Positions 9,473-19,752 of a DNA stretch of 64,000 nucleotides are shown here, one piece after another. The stretch spans positions 166,747-230,746 of the forward strand of contig NZ_BCZK01000011.1 of NCBI RefSeq assembly GCF_001598695.1. Reading direction: 5' to 3'. The stretch is from Klebsiella oxytoca NBRC 105695. GTDB lineage: Bacteria > Pseudomonadota > Gammaproteobacteria > Enterobacterales > Enterobacteriaceae. The notes under the pieces are model-generated. The model was not told where the DNA came from. It searched no databases and saw only the letters and a program-made list of their open reading frames with translations. Each line of letters starts with the position of its first letter. The first letter of the stretch is position 1. The translations under genes were made by a program, and so were the position numbers.

Positions 9473-9500
9473 ATTGCCGGGACTGGGCAGTCCCGGCAAT
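9473..9500 (-). terminator. Hairpin downstream of hemL
   Basis: Perfect 11-bp inverted repeat (9473-9483 with 9490-9500), six-base loop, lying six bases past the hemL stop on the minus strand. The following bases are AT-rich with scattered T residues but lack a clean T run, so termination strength is uncertain. Confidence 0.55.
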
Positions 9501-9505
9501 CAGGG

Positions 9506-10786
9506 TTACAGCTTCGCGAAGGCGTTACGCGCTGCGGCGACGGTATTGTCGATATCCTCTTCGCTATGAGCGATAGACATAAAGCCCGCTTCAAACGCCG
9601 ACGGCGCCAGGTAGACGCCCTCTTCCAGCATCAGGTGGAAGAAGCGTTTAAACCGTTCTACATCGCACTTCACCACGTCCTGGTAGCAGGTCACGCTTGG
9701 CGCATCGGTAAAGAAAATGCCGAACATGCCGCCGACGTTATTCACCACCAGCGGAATACCGGCATCGCGAGCGGCGTCCAGCAGGCCCTGTGCCAGCTGG
9801 TTGGTGAGTTCAGTTAGCGTCTCATGTACGCCGGGCTGCGCCACTTCGCTTAAGCAGGCGAAACCTGCCGCCATGGCGATGGGGTTGCCGGAGAGGGTAC
9901 CTGCCTGGTAAACCGGGCCGGTCGGAGCAAGGGCATCCATCACCTCGCGGCGACCGCCGAATGCGCCAACCGGCATACCGCCGCCGATGACTTTGCCAAG
10001 GCAGGTCAAATCCGGCACCACGCCGTAGTAATCCTGCGCGCCCGCCAGCGCCACGCGGAAGCCAGTCATGACTTCATCAATAATCAGCAGAGCGCCGAAT
10101 TCGTCGCACAGCGCGCGCAGGCCCGGCAGAAACTCCGGCAGCGGTGGAATACAGTTCATATTACCGGCCACCGGCTCAACGATGATGCAGGCAATATCCT
10201 GTGGATACTGTTCGAACGCAGCGCGGACCGAGGCCAGATCGTTATAGGTGCAGGTCAGGGTATGTTTGGCGAAATCCGCTGGCACGCCCGGCGAGTTCGG
10301 CTGGCCAAGCGTCAGCGCGCCTGAACCGGCTTTCACCAGCAGGCAGTCGGCGTGGCCGTGGTAGCAGCCTTCGAACTTGATAATTTTGTCGCGACCGGTA
10401 AAGCCGCGCGCCAGGCGGATGGCGCTCATAGTGGCTTCGGTACCGGAGTTCACCATCCGGACCATATCCATGGTCGGGACCAGTTCGGTGACCAGCGCCG
10501 CCATTTTAACTTCCATCTCCGTCGGCGCGCCAAAACTCAGGCCGCGCTCGGCAGCTTCAATAACCGCATTGCGGATTGCCGGATGGTTATGGCCCAGCAC
10601 CATTGGGCCCCAGGAGCCGACATAATCGATATACGCTTTACCATCGACGTCGTAGAGATATGCGCCGTCGGCGCGCTCAATAAACAGCGGTGTGCCGCCG
10701 ACGCCGGTGAAGGCGCGTACCGGAGAGTTCACGCCGCCGGGGATAAGTTCACGCGCAGCATTATACAGATTTTCAGATTTGCTCAT
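9506..10786 (-). CDS. hemL: Glutamate-1-semialdehyde 2,1-aminomutase
   Basis: PLP enzyme that converts glutamate-1-semialdehyde to 5-aminolevulinate, the committed precursor of haem, sirohaem and cobalamin, by the C5 pathway. The 426-residue protein equals the E. coli length. It shows the class III aminotransferase layout: [16 protein letters not shown] phosphate-binding region, [10 protein letters not shown], and the Schiff-base lysine in [17 protein letters not shown] (about residue 265). It is transcribed alone on the minus strand, divergent from clcA. Confidence is very high. Confidence 0.98.
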   Translation of the reverse strand: MSKSENLYNAARELIPGGVNSPVRAFTGVGGTPLFIERADGAYLYDVDGKAYIDYVGSWGPMVLGHNHPAIRNAVIEAAERGLSFGAPTEMEVKMAALVTELVPTMDMVRMVNSGTEATMSAIRLARGFTGRDKIIKFEGCYHGHADCLLVKAGSGALTLGQPNSPGVPADFAKHTLTCTYNDLASVRAAFEQYPQDIACIIVEPVAGNMNCIPPLPEFLPGLRALCDEFGALLIIDEVMTGFRVALAGAQDYYGVVPDLTCLGKVIGGGMPVGAFGGRREVMDALAPTGPVYQAGTLSGNPIAMAAGFACLSEVAQPGVHETLTELTNQLAQGLLDAARDAGIPLVVNNVGGMFGIFFTDAPSVTCYQDVVKCDVERFKRFFHLMLEEGVYLAPSAFEAGFMSIAHSEEDIDNTVAAARNAFAKL

Positions 10787-10966
10787 TACCGGGGTCCTGG
10801 TTCGTGAAAAATGTTTTGTCGACTATTCTAAGTTATTCCAGGAAGGTTATGAAAGTTTTGCCCAATTGAAACAATGGGGGCGCAGCGCATTTTTTTGACG
10901 ACGGAGCCTGTCCGGTTGGCTAGAATGCCCTTCTTTCTATTTGTATTACTAATCATTGATAATGGC

Positions 10967-12385
10967 ATGAAAGCAGAAAATCCCTCTTCTTCAGCACATC
11001 AGTTCGTACGCGTTCGCCGCAGCGATGCCGTGCGTCGGTTGATTCAGCGTGATAAAACGCCGCTGGCGGTGTTATTGATGGCGGCCGTTGTCGGAACGCT
11101 GGCGGGGCTGGTTGGCGTCGCGTTTGAGAAAAGCGTCAATTGGGTGCAAAACGTGCGCATTGGCGCGCTGGTAGAGGTGGCAGACCACTGGTTTCTGGTC
11201 TGGCCGCTGGCTTTTATCCTCTCCGCTTTGCTGGCGATGGTGGGCTATTTCCTCGTCCGTCGTTTTGCGCCGGAAGCAGGCGGCTCTGGGATCCCGGAAA
11301 TTGAAGGCGCGCTGGAGGAATTGCGTCCCGTTCGCTGGTGGCGCGTGCTGCCGGTGAAGTTTATCGGCGGCATGGGCACGTTGGGCGCGGGGATGGTGCT
11401 GGGGCGCGAAGGGCCGATGGTGCAGCTTGGGGGCAATCTTGGGCGCATGGTGGTGGACGTCTTCCGCATGCGCAGCCCGGAAGCGCGTCATACGCTTCTG
11501 GCGACCGGCGCCGCCGCGGGGCTCTCCGCCGCTTTTAACGCGCCGCTGGCCGGGATTCTGTTTATTATTGAAGAGATGCGCCCGCAGTTTCGCTACAACC
11601 TGATCTCCATTAAAGCCGTGTTTACCGGCGTGATTATGGCAACCATCGTTTTCCGTATCTTCAATGGCGATAAAGCGGTTATCGAGGTCGGTAAGCTCAG
11701 CAATGCGCCGGTCAACACGCTGTGGCTGTATTTGATCCTTGGGATGATTTTTGGCTGCGTGGGTCCGTTGTTTAATACGCTGGTGCTGCGTACCCAGGAT
11801 ATGTTCCAGCGGATTCACGGCGGCAACATCAAGAAATGGGTGCTGATTGGCGGCCTGATCGGCGGTAGCTGCGGCGTGCTGGGACTGATTCAGCCGGCAG
11901 CGTCCGGCGGCGGTTTTAACCTGATCCCCATCGCCGCGGCGGGCAATTTTTCCGTTGGCCTGCTGCTATTTATTTTTATCGCGAGGGTGATTACCACGCT
12001 GCTCTGCTTCTCTTCCGGCGCGCCGGGCGGAATTTTTGCCCCGATGCTGGCGCTGGGGACGCTGCTGGGTACGGCGTTTGGTATGGCAGCGACGCCGCTG
12101 TTTCCGGCGTATCATCTGGATGCGGGAACCTTTGCCATTGCCGGTATGGGGGCGCTGCTTGCCGCCTCGGTCCGCGCGCCGTTGACCGGTATCGTGCTGG
12201 TGCTGGAGATGACCGATAATTATCAGCTCATTTTGCCAATGATTATTACCTGCCTCGGCGCAACACTATTGGCACAATTCCTCGGCGGTAAGCCTTTATA
12301 CTCGACTATTCTGCAGCGTACTCTCGCAAAACAAAAAGCGGAACAGGAAGCCAGGGCGCAGCCTGTCGGCGGGGAGAATACTTGA
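10967..12385 (+). CDS. clcA: ClcA, H+/Cl- exchange transporter
   Basis: CLC-family 2 Cl-/1 H+ antiporter of the inner membrane, linked in E. coli to extreme acid resistance. The 472-residue protein has the CLC signatures [15 protein letters not shown] (gating Glu148, same number as E. coli), [10 protein letters not shown] and the proton-side EEMRPQF motif. The best start is ATG 10967 (MKAENPSS), which gives the family length. The frame is open for 31 codons upstream, but that extension is not family-like. The first 30 residues differ from E. coli, as is usual for this cytoplasmic tail. Confidence 0.96.
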   Translation: MKAENPSSSAHQFVRVRRSDAVRRLIQRDKTPLAVLLMAAVVGTLAGLVGVAFEKSVNWVQNVRIGALVEVADHWFLVWPLAFILSALLAMVGYFLVRRFAPEAGGSGIPEIEGALEELRPVRWWRVLPVKFIGGMGTLGAGMVLGREGPMVQLGGNLGRMVVDVFRMRSPEARHTLLATGAAAGLSAAFNAPLAGILFIIEEMRPQFRYNLISIKAVFTGVIMATIVFRIFNGDKAVIEVGKLSNAPVNTLWLYLILGMIFGCVGPLFNTLVLRTQDMFQRIHGGNIKKWVLIGGLIGGSCGVLGLIQPAASGGGFNLIPIAAAGNFSVGLLLFIFIARVITTLLCFSSGAPGGIFAPMLALGTLLGTAFGMAATPLFPAYHLDAGTFAIAGMGALLAASVRAPLTGIVLVLEMTDNYQLILPMIITCLGATLLAQFLGGKPLYSTILQRTLAKQKAEQEARAQPVGGENT

Positions 12386-12410
12386 ACGATTTACTCGGGT
12401 ATTAGATAAT
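12382..12410 (+). promoter_or_regulatory. Candidate erpA promoter
   Basis: TTGAAC (12382-12387) and GATAAT (12405-12410) are exactly 17 bp apart, 57 bp before the erpA start. The -35 hexamer overlaps the last codon of clcA. No IscR site was recognised with confidence. Confidence 0.5.
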
Positions 12411-12466
12411 GGCTCAAAAGGTCGGGTTATTCTTTAACCGGTCAGAAGTATCAATGGGAGCATAAA

Positions 12467-12811
12467 ATGAGTGATGACGTAGCGTTGCCGCTGGAGTTTA
12501 CCGAAGCCGCAGCGATTAAAGTAAAAGACCTGATTGCGGATGAAGACAATCCGAACCTGAAACTGCGCGTGTACATCACCGGCGGTGGCTGCAGCGGTTT
12601 CCAGTACGGCTTCACCTTTGACGATCAGGTTAACGAAGGCGATATGACTATCGAGAAGCAGGGCGTCGGCCTGGTGGTTGACCCAATGAGCCTGCAGTAT
12701 CTGGTCGGCGGCGCCGTCGATTATACCGAGGGACTGGAAGGTTCGCGTTTTATCGTGACCAACCCGAATGCGAAAAGCACCTGCGGCTGCGGCTCCTCAT
12801 TCAGCGTCTAA
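12467..12811 (+). CDS. erpA: ErpA, A-type iron-sulfur cluster carrier
   Basis: Small carrier that delivers Fe-S clusters to apo-proteins, including the isoprenoid enzymes IspG/IspH. The 114-residue protein has the three cluster cysteines of the IscA/SufA/ErpA family: Cys42 in GGGCSGF, and Cys106 and Cys108 in the C-terminal CGCGSSF. Length equals E. coli ErpA. It is a single-gene unit ending at a bidirectional hairpin shared with convergent yadS. Confidence 0.97.
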   Translation: MSDDVALPLEFTEAAAIKVKDLIADEDNPNLKLRVYITGGGCSGFQYGFTFDDQVNEGDMTIEKQGVGLVVDPMSLQYLVGGAVDYTEGLEGSRFIVTNPNAKSTCGCGSSFSV

Positions 12812-12863
12812 AGATAGTGCGATCGTGAGCCCCTTCTTCCACAGGGAGAGGGAGCAAACATTA

Positions 12864-12898
12864 AAAACGGTAACGTTAAGGTTACCGTTTTGCTTTTA
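12864..12898. terminator. Bidirectional terminator between erpA and yadS
   Basis: 11-bp stem AAAACGGTAAC / GTTACCGTTTT (12864-12874 with 12881-12891), six-base loop, T-rich on the plus side and with T residues from the A run on the minus side. It serves both convergent genes. Confidence 0.85.
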
Positions 12899-13522
12899 TT
12901 ACCGTCCATTCTCATCAAGCGCAAACGTTGGCAGCTTCAGGTGCCAGCGGATTGCCGCCAGCCGAATCACCAGCGTAACCACCATCCCTGACATCGCCGC
13001 GTTTTCTAACGGAACCTGGAAGGTGTAGTGCGCCGTTGCGTGTACGATACCGCCAACGATGCAGGCGGTCGCGTAGATTTCCGTACGCAGAATCATCGGG
13101 ATTTCGCGCGCCAGCACGTCGCGAATAATCCCTCCACCGACGCCGGTGACGACGCCCATGCAGATGGCCACCAGCGGTCCGCTATGGGCAAGGAAGGCTT
13201 TGTTGACGCCGATCCCGACAAATACAGCCAGGCCGACGGCGTCCAGTACCGGCAACACCCATTTCGGTAACCGACGCGGCTGGCGCACCAGCAGGATAGT
13301 CAGCATACTGGTGACCATCGCCACTACCAGATCGGTAGGATCTTTAACCCAAAATACCGGGCCGTTAGCAAGGGCCATATCACGAATGGTTCCGCCGCCC
13401 ACTGCGGTCACCACGCCTAATACCAGCACGCCGAAAGGGTCCATGCGCAGCTTTCCAGCCAGCAGGACGCCAGAGATGGCAAACACGGCGGTGCCAATAA
13501 TATCCAGCCAATAGACAAGCAT
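12899..13522 (-). CDS. yadS: YadS, TRIC-family membrane protein
   Basis: Inner-membrane protein of 207 residues with about seven hydrophobic segments, built as two repeats of three helices plus a last helix. Each repeat holds a glycine-rich kink: GVVTAVGGGTIRD (about residues 35-47) and GVVTGVGGGIIRD (about 123-135). This is the UPF0126/TRIC architecture, and prokaryotic TRIC homologues are trimeric cation channels. The physiological role in enterobacteria is not established. It is a monocistronic minus-strand gene convergent with erpA. Confidence 0.92.
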   Translation of the reverse strand: MLVYWLDIIGTAVFAISGVLLAGKLRMDPFGVLVLGVVTAVGGGTIRDMALANGPVFWVKDPTDLVVAMVTSMLTILLVRQPRRLPKWVLPVLDAVGLAVFVGIGVNKAFLAHSGPLVAICMGVVTGVGGGIIRDVLAREIPMILRTEIYATACIVGGIVHATAHYTFQVPLENAAMSGMVVTLVIRLAAIRWHLKLPTFALDENGR

Positions 13523-13702
13523 CGTCAGTTCCCACTTATAGTCTACCCCATCAGGCTATTTCATTTGCCAGTTTGACCCTGGTCAGCGCTGACGAACCTC
13601 ACGTACTGCGTGTACGCTGCGGTTGTTCCTCGCTGTGTTCCAGACTGTCTGCAACAATTGCGCCTGGTGGGATAGGTTCTGAGCACCTGGGTTATCAGGT
13701 GA

Positions 13703-14503
13703 TTATTTTACCTGTTCGAGCGCAGTACAGAGTTGTTTTGCGGCGAGGATAATACGTGGGCTCGCGCGTTCAAACCAGTCGCCATGTAGCGCAATAAAAG
13801 AAATTTTTAGCTGATTCTGCCAATAGCGCTCAACGGCGGGAAGTTTACTGGCATCGCCGGCGATAACGATAGCCTGCGGCTGCCTTGCCAGCACCTGTTC
13901 ACGGCTAACCTGCGGCCAGGGAACCCGGCTGGCGGCAAAAATGTTTTCTCCCCCGCACAGCGTCAGAACCTGATCCTGAATCGAGCCTTTGCTGGTCGTA
14001 AAGAGAGGGTTGGCGCCGAACTGTAAAAAAACGCGTTTTTTCGGCACGTTGGCATAGCGGGCTTTCAGCTTCTGGTACTCACTTTGCATATTCTGCGCCG
14101 CCTGCTGCGCCTTTTCCGGCTGCGGGCTCCACTGCGCCAGCTGGCGAAGCGTCGCGATAATGTCTTCAATGGTCGACGTTTCGACCCAGATGACTTTTAT
14201 CCCGAGCGAGCTTAGCTGATTGACCTGCCGCTCAGCGTTACCGCCGCGCCAGGCCAGCACCAGGTCGGGTTTGAGGGCGACGATACGTTCCAGATTCATC
14301 CCCTGCCAGCTGGAGACCTGCTCTATCTTTGCGGCTTCAGGGGGATAATCGGAATAACTGCTGACGCCAACTGGCGTAATGCCGGCGGCAAACGCCAGTT
14401 CTGTATTGGCGGGAGAGAGCGTCACCACCCGCGGCGCGGCGAAAAGCCACGCCGGGGCGAGCAGCAGCAGGGCGGCAAGCTCCGTTATAAACGACTTAGC
14501 CAC
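13703..14503 (-). CDS. btuF: BtuF, vitamin B12-binding periplasmic protein
   Basis: Class III periplasmic binding protein that captures cobalamin for the BtuCD importer. The 266-residue precursor has a hydrophobic leader ending LFAAPRV, then the typical [17 protein letters not shown] start and the cobalamin-contacting region [25 protein letters not shown]. Its start overlaps the 3' end of mtnN by eight bases, so the two minus-strand genes are translationally coupled, as in E. coli. BtuC and BtuD are not in this window. Confidence 0.96.
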   Translation of the reverse strand: MAKSFITELAALLLLAPAWLFAAPRVVTLSPANTELAFAAGITPVGVSSYSDYPPEAAKIEQVSSWQGMNLERIVALKPDLVLAWRGGNAERQVNQLSSLGIKVIWVETSTIEDIIATLRQLAQWSPQPEKAQQAAQNMQSEYQKLKARYANVPKKRVFLQFGANPLFTTSKGSIQDQVLTLCGGENIFAASRVPWPQVSREQVLARQPQAIVIAGDASKLPAVERYWQNQLKISFIALHGDWFERASPRIILAAKQLCTALEQVK

Positions 14504-15194
14504 GGGCCAGGTGCTGCACCAGGTTTTCCACCATCAGGGTGGATTGTTTCGCGGCAACGGCGAGAAACTCGTCGAAGCTGAGATGCGACTGCTGATCGGC
14601 AACATCGGAGATGGCGCGAACGACTACAAAAGGTACGCCATAGTTGTGGCAGACGTGCGCGATGGCCGTGGCTTCCATTTCTACCGCGACGGCCTGCGGG
14701 AAGTTGTGACGGATTTTTGCGAGACCAATGGAACCATTGATGAAAGCATCGCCGCTGACGATGAGCCCGCGTACCGCGTTAAGGTTGAGCGCTTTGATGC
14801 AGGTCTCTGCGGCGGCAATCAGCTTCTCATCGGCTTTGAAACCGGCCGGACAGCCCGGCAGCTGACCATACTCATAGCCAAACGCGGTAACATCCGCATC
14901 GTGATAGCGCGTTTCGTCGGAAACGACGATGTCGCCGACCTTCAGGGTTGATGCCAGACCGCCCGCAGAACCGGTGTTGATAATCACATCCGGCTTACAG
15001 TGTTCCATCAACAGGGTCGCGCCCATTGCGGCGGCAACTTTGCCGATACCCGATTTCAACAGAGCGACGTCAATACCCTGAAGCTGGCCGGTGTAGATTT
15101 CGCTGCCGCCGATAGTGATAGTCTGGCGGTTGTCGATTTTGTCGCGCAGAAGGGTAACTTCCTCTTCCATTGCGCCAATAATGCCGATTTTCAT
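14496..15194 (-). CDS. mtnN: 5'-methylthioadenosine/S-adenosylhomocysteine nucleosidase
   Basis: Hydrolyses methylthioadenosine, S-adenosylhomocysteine and 5'-deoxyadenosine to adenine plus the thiosugar, feeding methionine salvage and AI-2 precursor formation. The 232-residue protein matches E. coli Pfs in length. It has the family motifs GIIGAMEEE (catalytic Glu12), [20 protein letters not shown] (Glu174 region) and RAISDVAD (Asp197). It heads a two-gene unit with btuF and is divergent from dgt. Confidence 0.97.
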   Translation of the reverse strand: MKIGIIGAMEEEVTLLRDKIDNRQTITIGGSEIYTGQLQGIDVALLKSGIGKVAAAMGATLLMEHCKPDVIINTGSAGGLASTLKVGDIVVSDETRYHDADVTAFGYEYGQLPGCPAGFKADEKLIAAAETCIKALNLNAVRGLIVSGDAFINGSIGLAKIRHNFPQAVAVEMEATAIAHVCHNYGVPFVVVRAISDVADQQSHLSFDEFLAVAAKQSTLMVENLVQHLARG

Positions 15195-15278
15195 AGATTT
15201 ACTCGCGATGTGTGGGTTTTAGCGGCATAGTCTATCATGCGCTTAGAAGGAAACGTTATTGCTCGCTCGGGGGAGATC

Positions 15279-16793
15279 ATGGCTAAGATCGATTTTCGCA
15301 ACAAGATTAACTGGCGTCGCCGCTACCGTTCACCGCAGGGCGTTGAGACGGAGCGAGAAATCCTGCGAATTTTCGAAAGCGATCGCGGGCGCATCATTAA
15401 CTCGCCGGCGATCCGCCGGCTGCAGCAAAAAACTCAGGTTTTCCCGCTGGAGCGCAACGCTGCGGTGCGTACGCGGTTGACCCACTCCCTGGAAGTTCAG
15501 CAGGTGGGCCGCTATATCGCTAAAGAGGTGCTGAGCCGGCTGAAAGAGCAGAAGCTGCTCGAACGCTACGGGCTGGATGAGCTCACCGGGCCGTTTGAGA
15601 GCATTGTTGAAATGGCCTGCCTGATGCACGATATCGGCAATCCGCCATTTGGTCATTTTGGCGAGGCGGCAATTAACGATTGGTTCAGCCAGCGGCTTTT
15701 TCCCGGCGATGCGGCCACCCAGCCGTTAACCGATGATCGCTGCGTGGTTGCGGCGTTGCGCCTGCAGGAAGGCGATAGCCAACTGAATGAGCTTCGCCGT
15801 AAAGTTCGCCAGGATTTGTGCTGGTTTGAGGGAAATGCGCAGGGCATTCGGTTAGTGCATACGCTGATGCGAATGAATCTGACCTGGGCGCAGGTGGGCT
15901 GTATTTTAAAATATACCCGTCCGGCATGGTGGCGCGGGGAACCGCCGGCCAGCCACAATTATTTAATGAAGAAACCTGGTTATTATTTAGCCGAAGAAGG
16001 CTATGTTGCGAGGTTGCGTAAAGAACTGGATCTGGCTCCTTACAATCGATTCCCATTAACGTGGATTATGGAAGCCGCGGATGATATCTCATATTGCGTT
16101 GCCGACCTTGAGGATGCGGTAGAAAAACGCATCTTCAGCGTAGAGCAGCTTTATCAGCATCTCTATGAGGCCTGGGGGGGTCACGAAAAAGGCTCCTTGT
16201 TTAATCAAGTTGTCGAAAACGCCTGGGAGAAATCGCGTGCGAATTCTCTGAGTCGCAGCACTGAAGATCAGTTTTTTATGTATTTACGGGTGAATACGCT
16301 CAATAGGCTGGTACCGTACGCGGCGCGTCGGTTTATTGATAACCTGGAGAAGATTTTCAGCGGCGATTTTAATCACGCGCTGCTTGAAGACGATAGTGAT
16401 TGCAGTCAGCTGCTTGAGCTATACAAAAATGTTGCGGTAAAACATGTGTTTAGCCATCCTGACGTTGAGCAGCTGGAACTGCAAGGTTATCGAGTGATTA
16501 GTGGTTTGTTAGATATATACCAGCCGTTGCTAAAATTATCGCTCGATGAGTTTAGTCTGCTGGTGGAAAAAGAGCGGGTGCGGAGTTTACCGATTGCTTC
16601 GCGTCTGTTCCAGAAACTTTCGACTCGCCATCGGCTGGCTTACGTCGAGGCCGTAAATAAGATTTCACGCAGTAATCCGGAATTTCCGGTGATGGAATAT
16701 TATTATCGCTGTCGTCTCATTCAGGACTATATCAGCGGAATGACCGACTTGTATGCATGGGATGAATATCGTCGCCTGATGGCCGTAGAATAA
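15279..16793 (+). CDS. dgt: Deoxyguanosinetriphosphate triphosphohydrolase
   Basis: HD-domain enzyme that splits dGTP into deoxyguanosine and tripolyphosphate, adjusting dNTP pools. The 504-residue protein carries [15 protein letters not shown] (metal-binding His) and the HD pair in [15 protein letters not shown], typical of hexameric Dgt. ATG 15279 follows a GGGGGAGA ribosome-binding site and gives the [12 protein letters not shown] start; an upstream ATG at 15237 is rejected on alignment and ribosome-site grounds. The middle of the gene is visibly more AT-rich than its neighbours. Confidence 0.96.
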   Translation: MAKIDFRNKINWRRRYRSPQGVETEREILRIFESDRGRIINSPAIRRLQQKTQVFPLERNAAVRTRLTHSLEVQQVGRYIAKEVLSRLKEQKLLERYGLDELTGPFESIVEMACLMHDIGNPPFGHFGEAAINDWFSQRLFPGDAATQPLTDDRCVVAALRLQEGDSQLNELRRKVRQDLCWFEGNAQGIRLVHTLMRMNLTWAQVGCILKYTRPAWWRGEPPASHNYLMKKPGYYLAEEGYVARLRKELDLAPYNRFPLTWIMEAADDISYCVADLEDAVEKRIFSVEQLYQHLYEAWGGHEKGSLFNQVVENAWEKSRANSLSRSTEDQFFMYLRVNTLNRLVPYAARRFIDNLEKIFSGDFNHALLEDDSDCSQLLELYKNVAVKHVFSHPDVEQLELQGYRVISGLLDIYQPLLKLSLDEFSLLVEKERVRSLPIASRLFQKLSTRHRLAYVEAVNKISRSNPEFPVMEYYYRCRLIQDYISGMTDLYAWDEYRRLMAVE

Positions 16794-16849
16794 GGCTGAG
16801 TTTTGTAAAGACGGACAATAAATTTTTACTTTTACCAAAACTTCATTCC

Positions 16850-16877
16850 GGAACTTCGCGCTATAAAATGACTCTGA
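16850..16877 (+). promoter_or_regulatory. Sigma-E promoter of degP
   Basis: GGAACTT (16850-16856) and TCTGA (16873-16877) are 16 bp apart and match the RpoE consensus exactly. A GTAAA half-site at 16805-16809 may belong to a CpxR site, since degP is a Cpx target in E. coli; only one clear half is visible. Confidence 0.85.
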
Positions 16878-16927
16878 TAGTCACCTACACAGCAACTATT
16901 CGTTATCTGAAATCGAGATTGAAACAT

Positions 16928-18367
16928 ATGAAAAAAACCACGTTAGCAATGAGTGCCCTGGCTCTGAGTTTAGGTCTGGCGTTGTCCCCTCTCTCTGCGA
17001 GCGCGGCGGAAACAGCTTCTTCGGCAACTAATGCGCAGCAGATGCCAAGCCTGGCGCCGATGCTGGAAAAAGTGATGCCGTCGGTCGTGAGCATTAACGT
17101 TGAGGGGAGCACCACCGTTAATACGCCGCGGATGCCGCGAAACTTCCAGCAGTTCTTTGGCGATAATTCACCATTCTGCCAGGATGGTTCACCGTTCCAG
17201 AGCTCTCCGTTCTGTCAGGGCGGCGGACAAGGCGGCGCGCCGGGCGGTAACGGCGGACAGCAGCAGAAATTTATGGCCCTCGGTTCCGGGGTCATCATTG
17301 ATGCCGCTAAAGGCTATGTCGTCACCAACAACCACGTCGTGGATAACGCGACAACCATTAAAGTTCAGCTGAGCGATGGCCGTAAGTTCGACGCGAAAGT
17401 CGTCGGCAAAGACCCGCGTTCTGATATTGCGCTGATTCAAATTCAGGATCCGAAAAACCTGAGCGCGATTAAACTGGCGGACTCTGACGCTCTGCGCGTC
17501 GGCGATTACACCGTAGCGATCGGTAACCCGTTTGGTCTGGGCGAAACCGTGACCTCGGGGATCGTCTCCGCGTTAGGTCGTAGCGGCCTGAACGTTGAAA
17601 ACTATGAGAACTTTATCCAGACCGATGCGGCCATTAACCGCGGTAACTCCGGCGGCGCGTTGGTTAACCTGAACGGCGAGCTGATCGGTATCAACACCGC
17701 GATTCTGGCGCCGGACGGCGGCAACATTGGTATCGGCTTCGCTATTCCGAGCAACATGGTGAAAAACCTTACCGATCAGATGGTTAAGTTTGGCCAGGTG
17801 AAGCGCGGTGAGCTGGGTATCATGGGTACCGAGCTGAATTCCGAGCTGGCGAAAGCGATGAAAGTTGATGCGCAGCGCGGCGCGTTCGTCAGCCAGGTCA
17901 TGCCAAACTCGGCCGCCGCTAAGGCGGGCATTAAAGCCGGCGATGTGATTACCACGCTGAACGGTAAATCGATCAGCAGCTTCGCCGCTCTGCGTGCCCA
18001 GGTGGGTACCATGCCGATCGGCAGCAAAGTCGAGCTTGGCCTGCTGCGCGACGGTAAGCCGGTGACGGTGACCGTTGAGCTGCAGCAGAGCAACCAGAAT
18101 CAGGTTGATTCCAGCACGATCTTCAACGGTATTGAAGGTGCGGAAATGAGCAACAAAGGCCAGGACAAAGGCGTCGTGGTGAGCAACGTGAAAGCGGGCA
18201 CTCCGGCGGCGCAGATTGGCCTGAAAAAAGGCGATATCATCGTTGGCGCTAACCAGCAACCGGTGAAAAATATTGCCGACCTGCGCAAAATCTTTGATGC
18301 CAAGCCCTCTGTTCTGGCGCTGAACATTCAGCGCGGCGATGCGACTATTTATCTGCTGATGCAGTAA
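16928..18367 (+). CDS. degP: DegP (HtrA), periplasmic serine protease and chaperone
   Basis: Periplasmic quality-control protease that degrades misfolded envelope proteins. The 479-residue precursor starts at ATG 16928 (MKKTTLAMSALA), has a 26-residue signal peptide (ending SASA-AE), a protease domain with the triad His in TNNHVVDNA, Asp in DPRSDIALI and Ser in NRGNSGGAL, and two PDZ domains (about residues 285-375 and 395-475). The LA loop is rich in Gly and Gln (GGGQGGAPGGNGGQQQ) and keeps its two cysteines. It is preceded by a sigma-E promoter and followed by a strong terminator. Confidence 0.98.
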   Translation: MKKTTLAMSALALSLGLALSPLSASAAETASSATNAQQMPSLAPMLEKVMPSVVSINVEGSTTVNTPRMPRNFQQFFGDNSPFCQDGSPFQSSPFCQGGGQGGAPGGNGGQQQKFMALGSGVIIDAAKGYVVTNNHVVDNATTIKVQLSDGRKFDAKVVGKDPRSDIALIQIQDPKNLSAIKLADSDALRVGDYTVAIGNPFGLGETVTSGIVSALGRSGLNVENYENFIQTDAAINRGNSGGALVNLNGELIGINTAILAPDGGNIGIGFAIPSNMVKNLTDQMVKFGQVKRGELGIMGTELNSELAKAMKVDAQRGAFVSQVMPNSAAAKAGIKAGDVITTLNGKSISSFAALRAQVGTMPIGSKVELGLLRDGKPVTVTVELQQSNQNQVDSSTIFNGIEGAEMSNKGQDKGVVVSNVKAGTPAAQIGLKKGDIIVGANQQPVKNIADLRKIFDAKPSVLALNIQRGDATIYLLMQ

Positions 18368-18383
18368 TTCGTCGCCGTCTGCA

Positions 18384-18422
18384 AAGCCCCTTCTCTCCTT
18401 GCGGAGGGAAGGGGCTTTTTCT
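18384..18422 (+). terminator. Intrinsic terminator of degP
   Basis: 15-bp stem with one G-U pair (18384-18398 with 18403-18417), four-base loop, ending in a run of T residues. Confidence 0.92.
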
Positions 18423-18557
18423 TTCTGCTGAGGGTTCCATTTTTGGTTCTGTGACATCTTCCACAACTCCATACTTCTCTCCCCGGCTTTGGGCAAATGC
18501 ACAATGCGGCGTTTTGCCAACTCTTCTATGCTGGTAGCCTGCTCACGGGAGGGTTAC

Positions 18558-19715
18558 ATGGCTGGCTGGCATCTTGATACCAAAATGGCGCAGGATATCG
18601 TGGCGCGCACGATGCGCATCATTGATACCAATATTAACGTGATGGATGCCCGAGGGCGCATTATCGGCAGCGGTGACCGCGAGCGAATTGGTGAATTGCA
18701 CGAAGGGGCGCTGCTGGTGCTTTCTCAGGGACGGGTTGTCGACATTGATGATGCTGTTGCCCGCCACCTGCACGGCGTGCGTCAGGGGATCAATCTGCCG
18801 CTGCGTCTGGAAGGGGAGATCGTTGGCGTAATCGGTCTGACCGGAGAACCGGAGTCGCTGCGCAAATACGGGGAACTGGTTTGTATGACCGCCGAGATGA
18901 TGCTGGAACAATCGCGGCTGATGCATCTCCTGGCCCAGGATAGCCGTTTGCGTGAAGAGCTGGTCATGAACCTGATTCAGGCGGAAGAGAACACGCCGGC
19001 GCTGACTGAGTGGGCGCAGCGTCTGGGGATCGATCTCAATCAACCGCGCGTCGTGGCGATGATTGAAGTAGATAGCGGCCAGCTGGGCGTCGATAGCGCG
19101 ATGGCGGAACTGCAGCAGCTGCAAACCGCGCTGACCACGCCGGATCGTAATAATCTGGTGGCCATTGTCTCGCTGACCGAGATGGTGGTGCTGAAGCCCG
19201 CGCTGAATGCCTTTGGGCGCTGGGATGCAGAAGATCACTGCAAACGCGTTGAGCAGCTAATTAGCCGGATGAAAGAGAACGGTCAGCTGCGTTTTCGCGT
19301 GGCGCTGGGCAATTTCTTTACCGGGCCGGGCAGCATTGCTCGCTCGTACCGCACCGCCCGAACCACGATGATGGTCGGCAAGCAGCGGATGCCCGAAAGC
19401 CGTAGCTATTTCTACCAGGATTTGATGCTGCCGGTCCTGCTGGATAGCCTGCGCGGTGGCTGGCAGGCCAATGAGCTGGCGCGCCCGCTGGTTCGCCTGA
19501 AGGCGATGGATAACAACGGCCTGCTGCGCCGTACTTTACAGGCATGGTTTCGTCATAACGTGCAGCCGTTGGCGACCTCCAAAGCGCTATTTATCCATCG
19601 TAATACGCTGGAATATCGCTTGAACCGTATTTCTGAACTGACGGGGCTGGATTTAGGAAATTTTGACGATCGTCTGCTGCTGTATATTGCGCTCCAGTTG
19701 GATGAGCAGCGTTAA
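18558..19715 (+). CDS. cdaR: CdaR, carbohydrate diacid regulator
   Basis: Transcription activator that in E. coli responds to glycerate and turns on galactarate, glucarate and glycerate use genes. The 385-residue protein has an N-terminal sugar-diacid recognition domain (about 1-135), a central GGDEF-like/PucR region and a C-terminal PucR-type helix-turn-helix in SKALFIHRNTLEYRLNRISE (about 335-365). ATG 18558 follows GGGAGGGTT and gives the exact E. coli start MAGWHLDTKMAQ. None of its usual target genes is in this window. Confidence 0.96.
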   Translation: MAGWHLDTKMAQDIVARTMRIIDTNINVMDARGRIIGSGDRERIGELHEGALLVLSQGRVVDIDDAVARHLHGVRQGINLPLRLEGEIVGVIGLTGEPESLRKYGELVCMTAEMMLEQSRLMHLLAQDSRLREELVMNLIQAEENTPALTEWAQRLGIDLNQPRVVAMIEVDSGQLGVDSAMAELQQLQTALTTPDRNNLVAIVSLTEMVVLKPALNAFGRWDAEDHCKRVEQLISRMKENGQLRFRVALGNFFTGPGSIARSYRTARTTMMVGKQRMPESRSYFYQDLMLPVLLDSLRGGWQANELARPLVRLKAMDNNGLLRRTLQAWFRHNVQPLATSKALFIHRNTLEYRLNRISELTGLDLGNFDDRLLLYIALQLDEQR

Positions 19716-19741
19716 AAACACTCCCGCCGCAGGCGGGAGTG
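19714..19741 (-). terminator. Terminator of the M60 peptidase gene
   Basis: Perfect 10-bp stem (19719-19728 with 19732-19741), three-base loop. The T run (complement of A 19714-19718) is on the minus strand, so it ends the leftward gene, not cdaR, whose stop codon is at its edge. Confidence 0.85.
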
Positions 19742-19752
19742 GGAATGGCGGA

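Noticed and set aside
9338..9817. 159-codon plus-strand frame overlapping the hemL 3' end
   Set aside because: Mostly antisense to hemL and crosses its hairpin; no similarity recognised.
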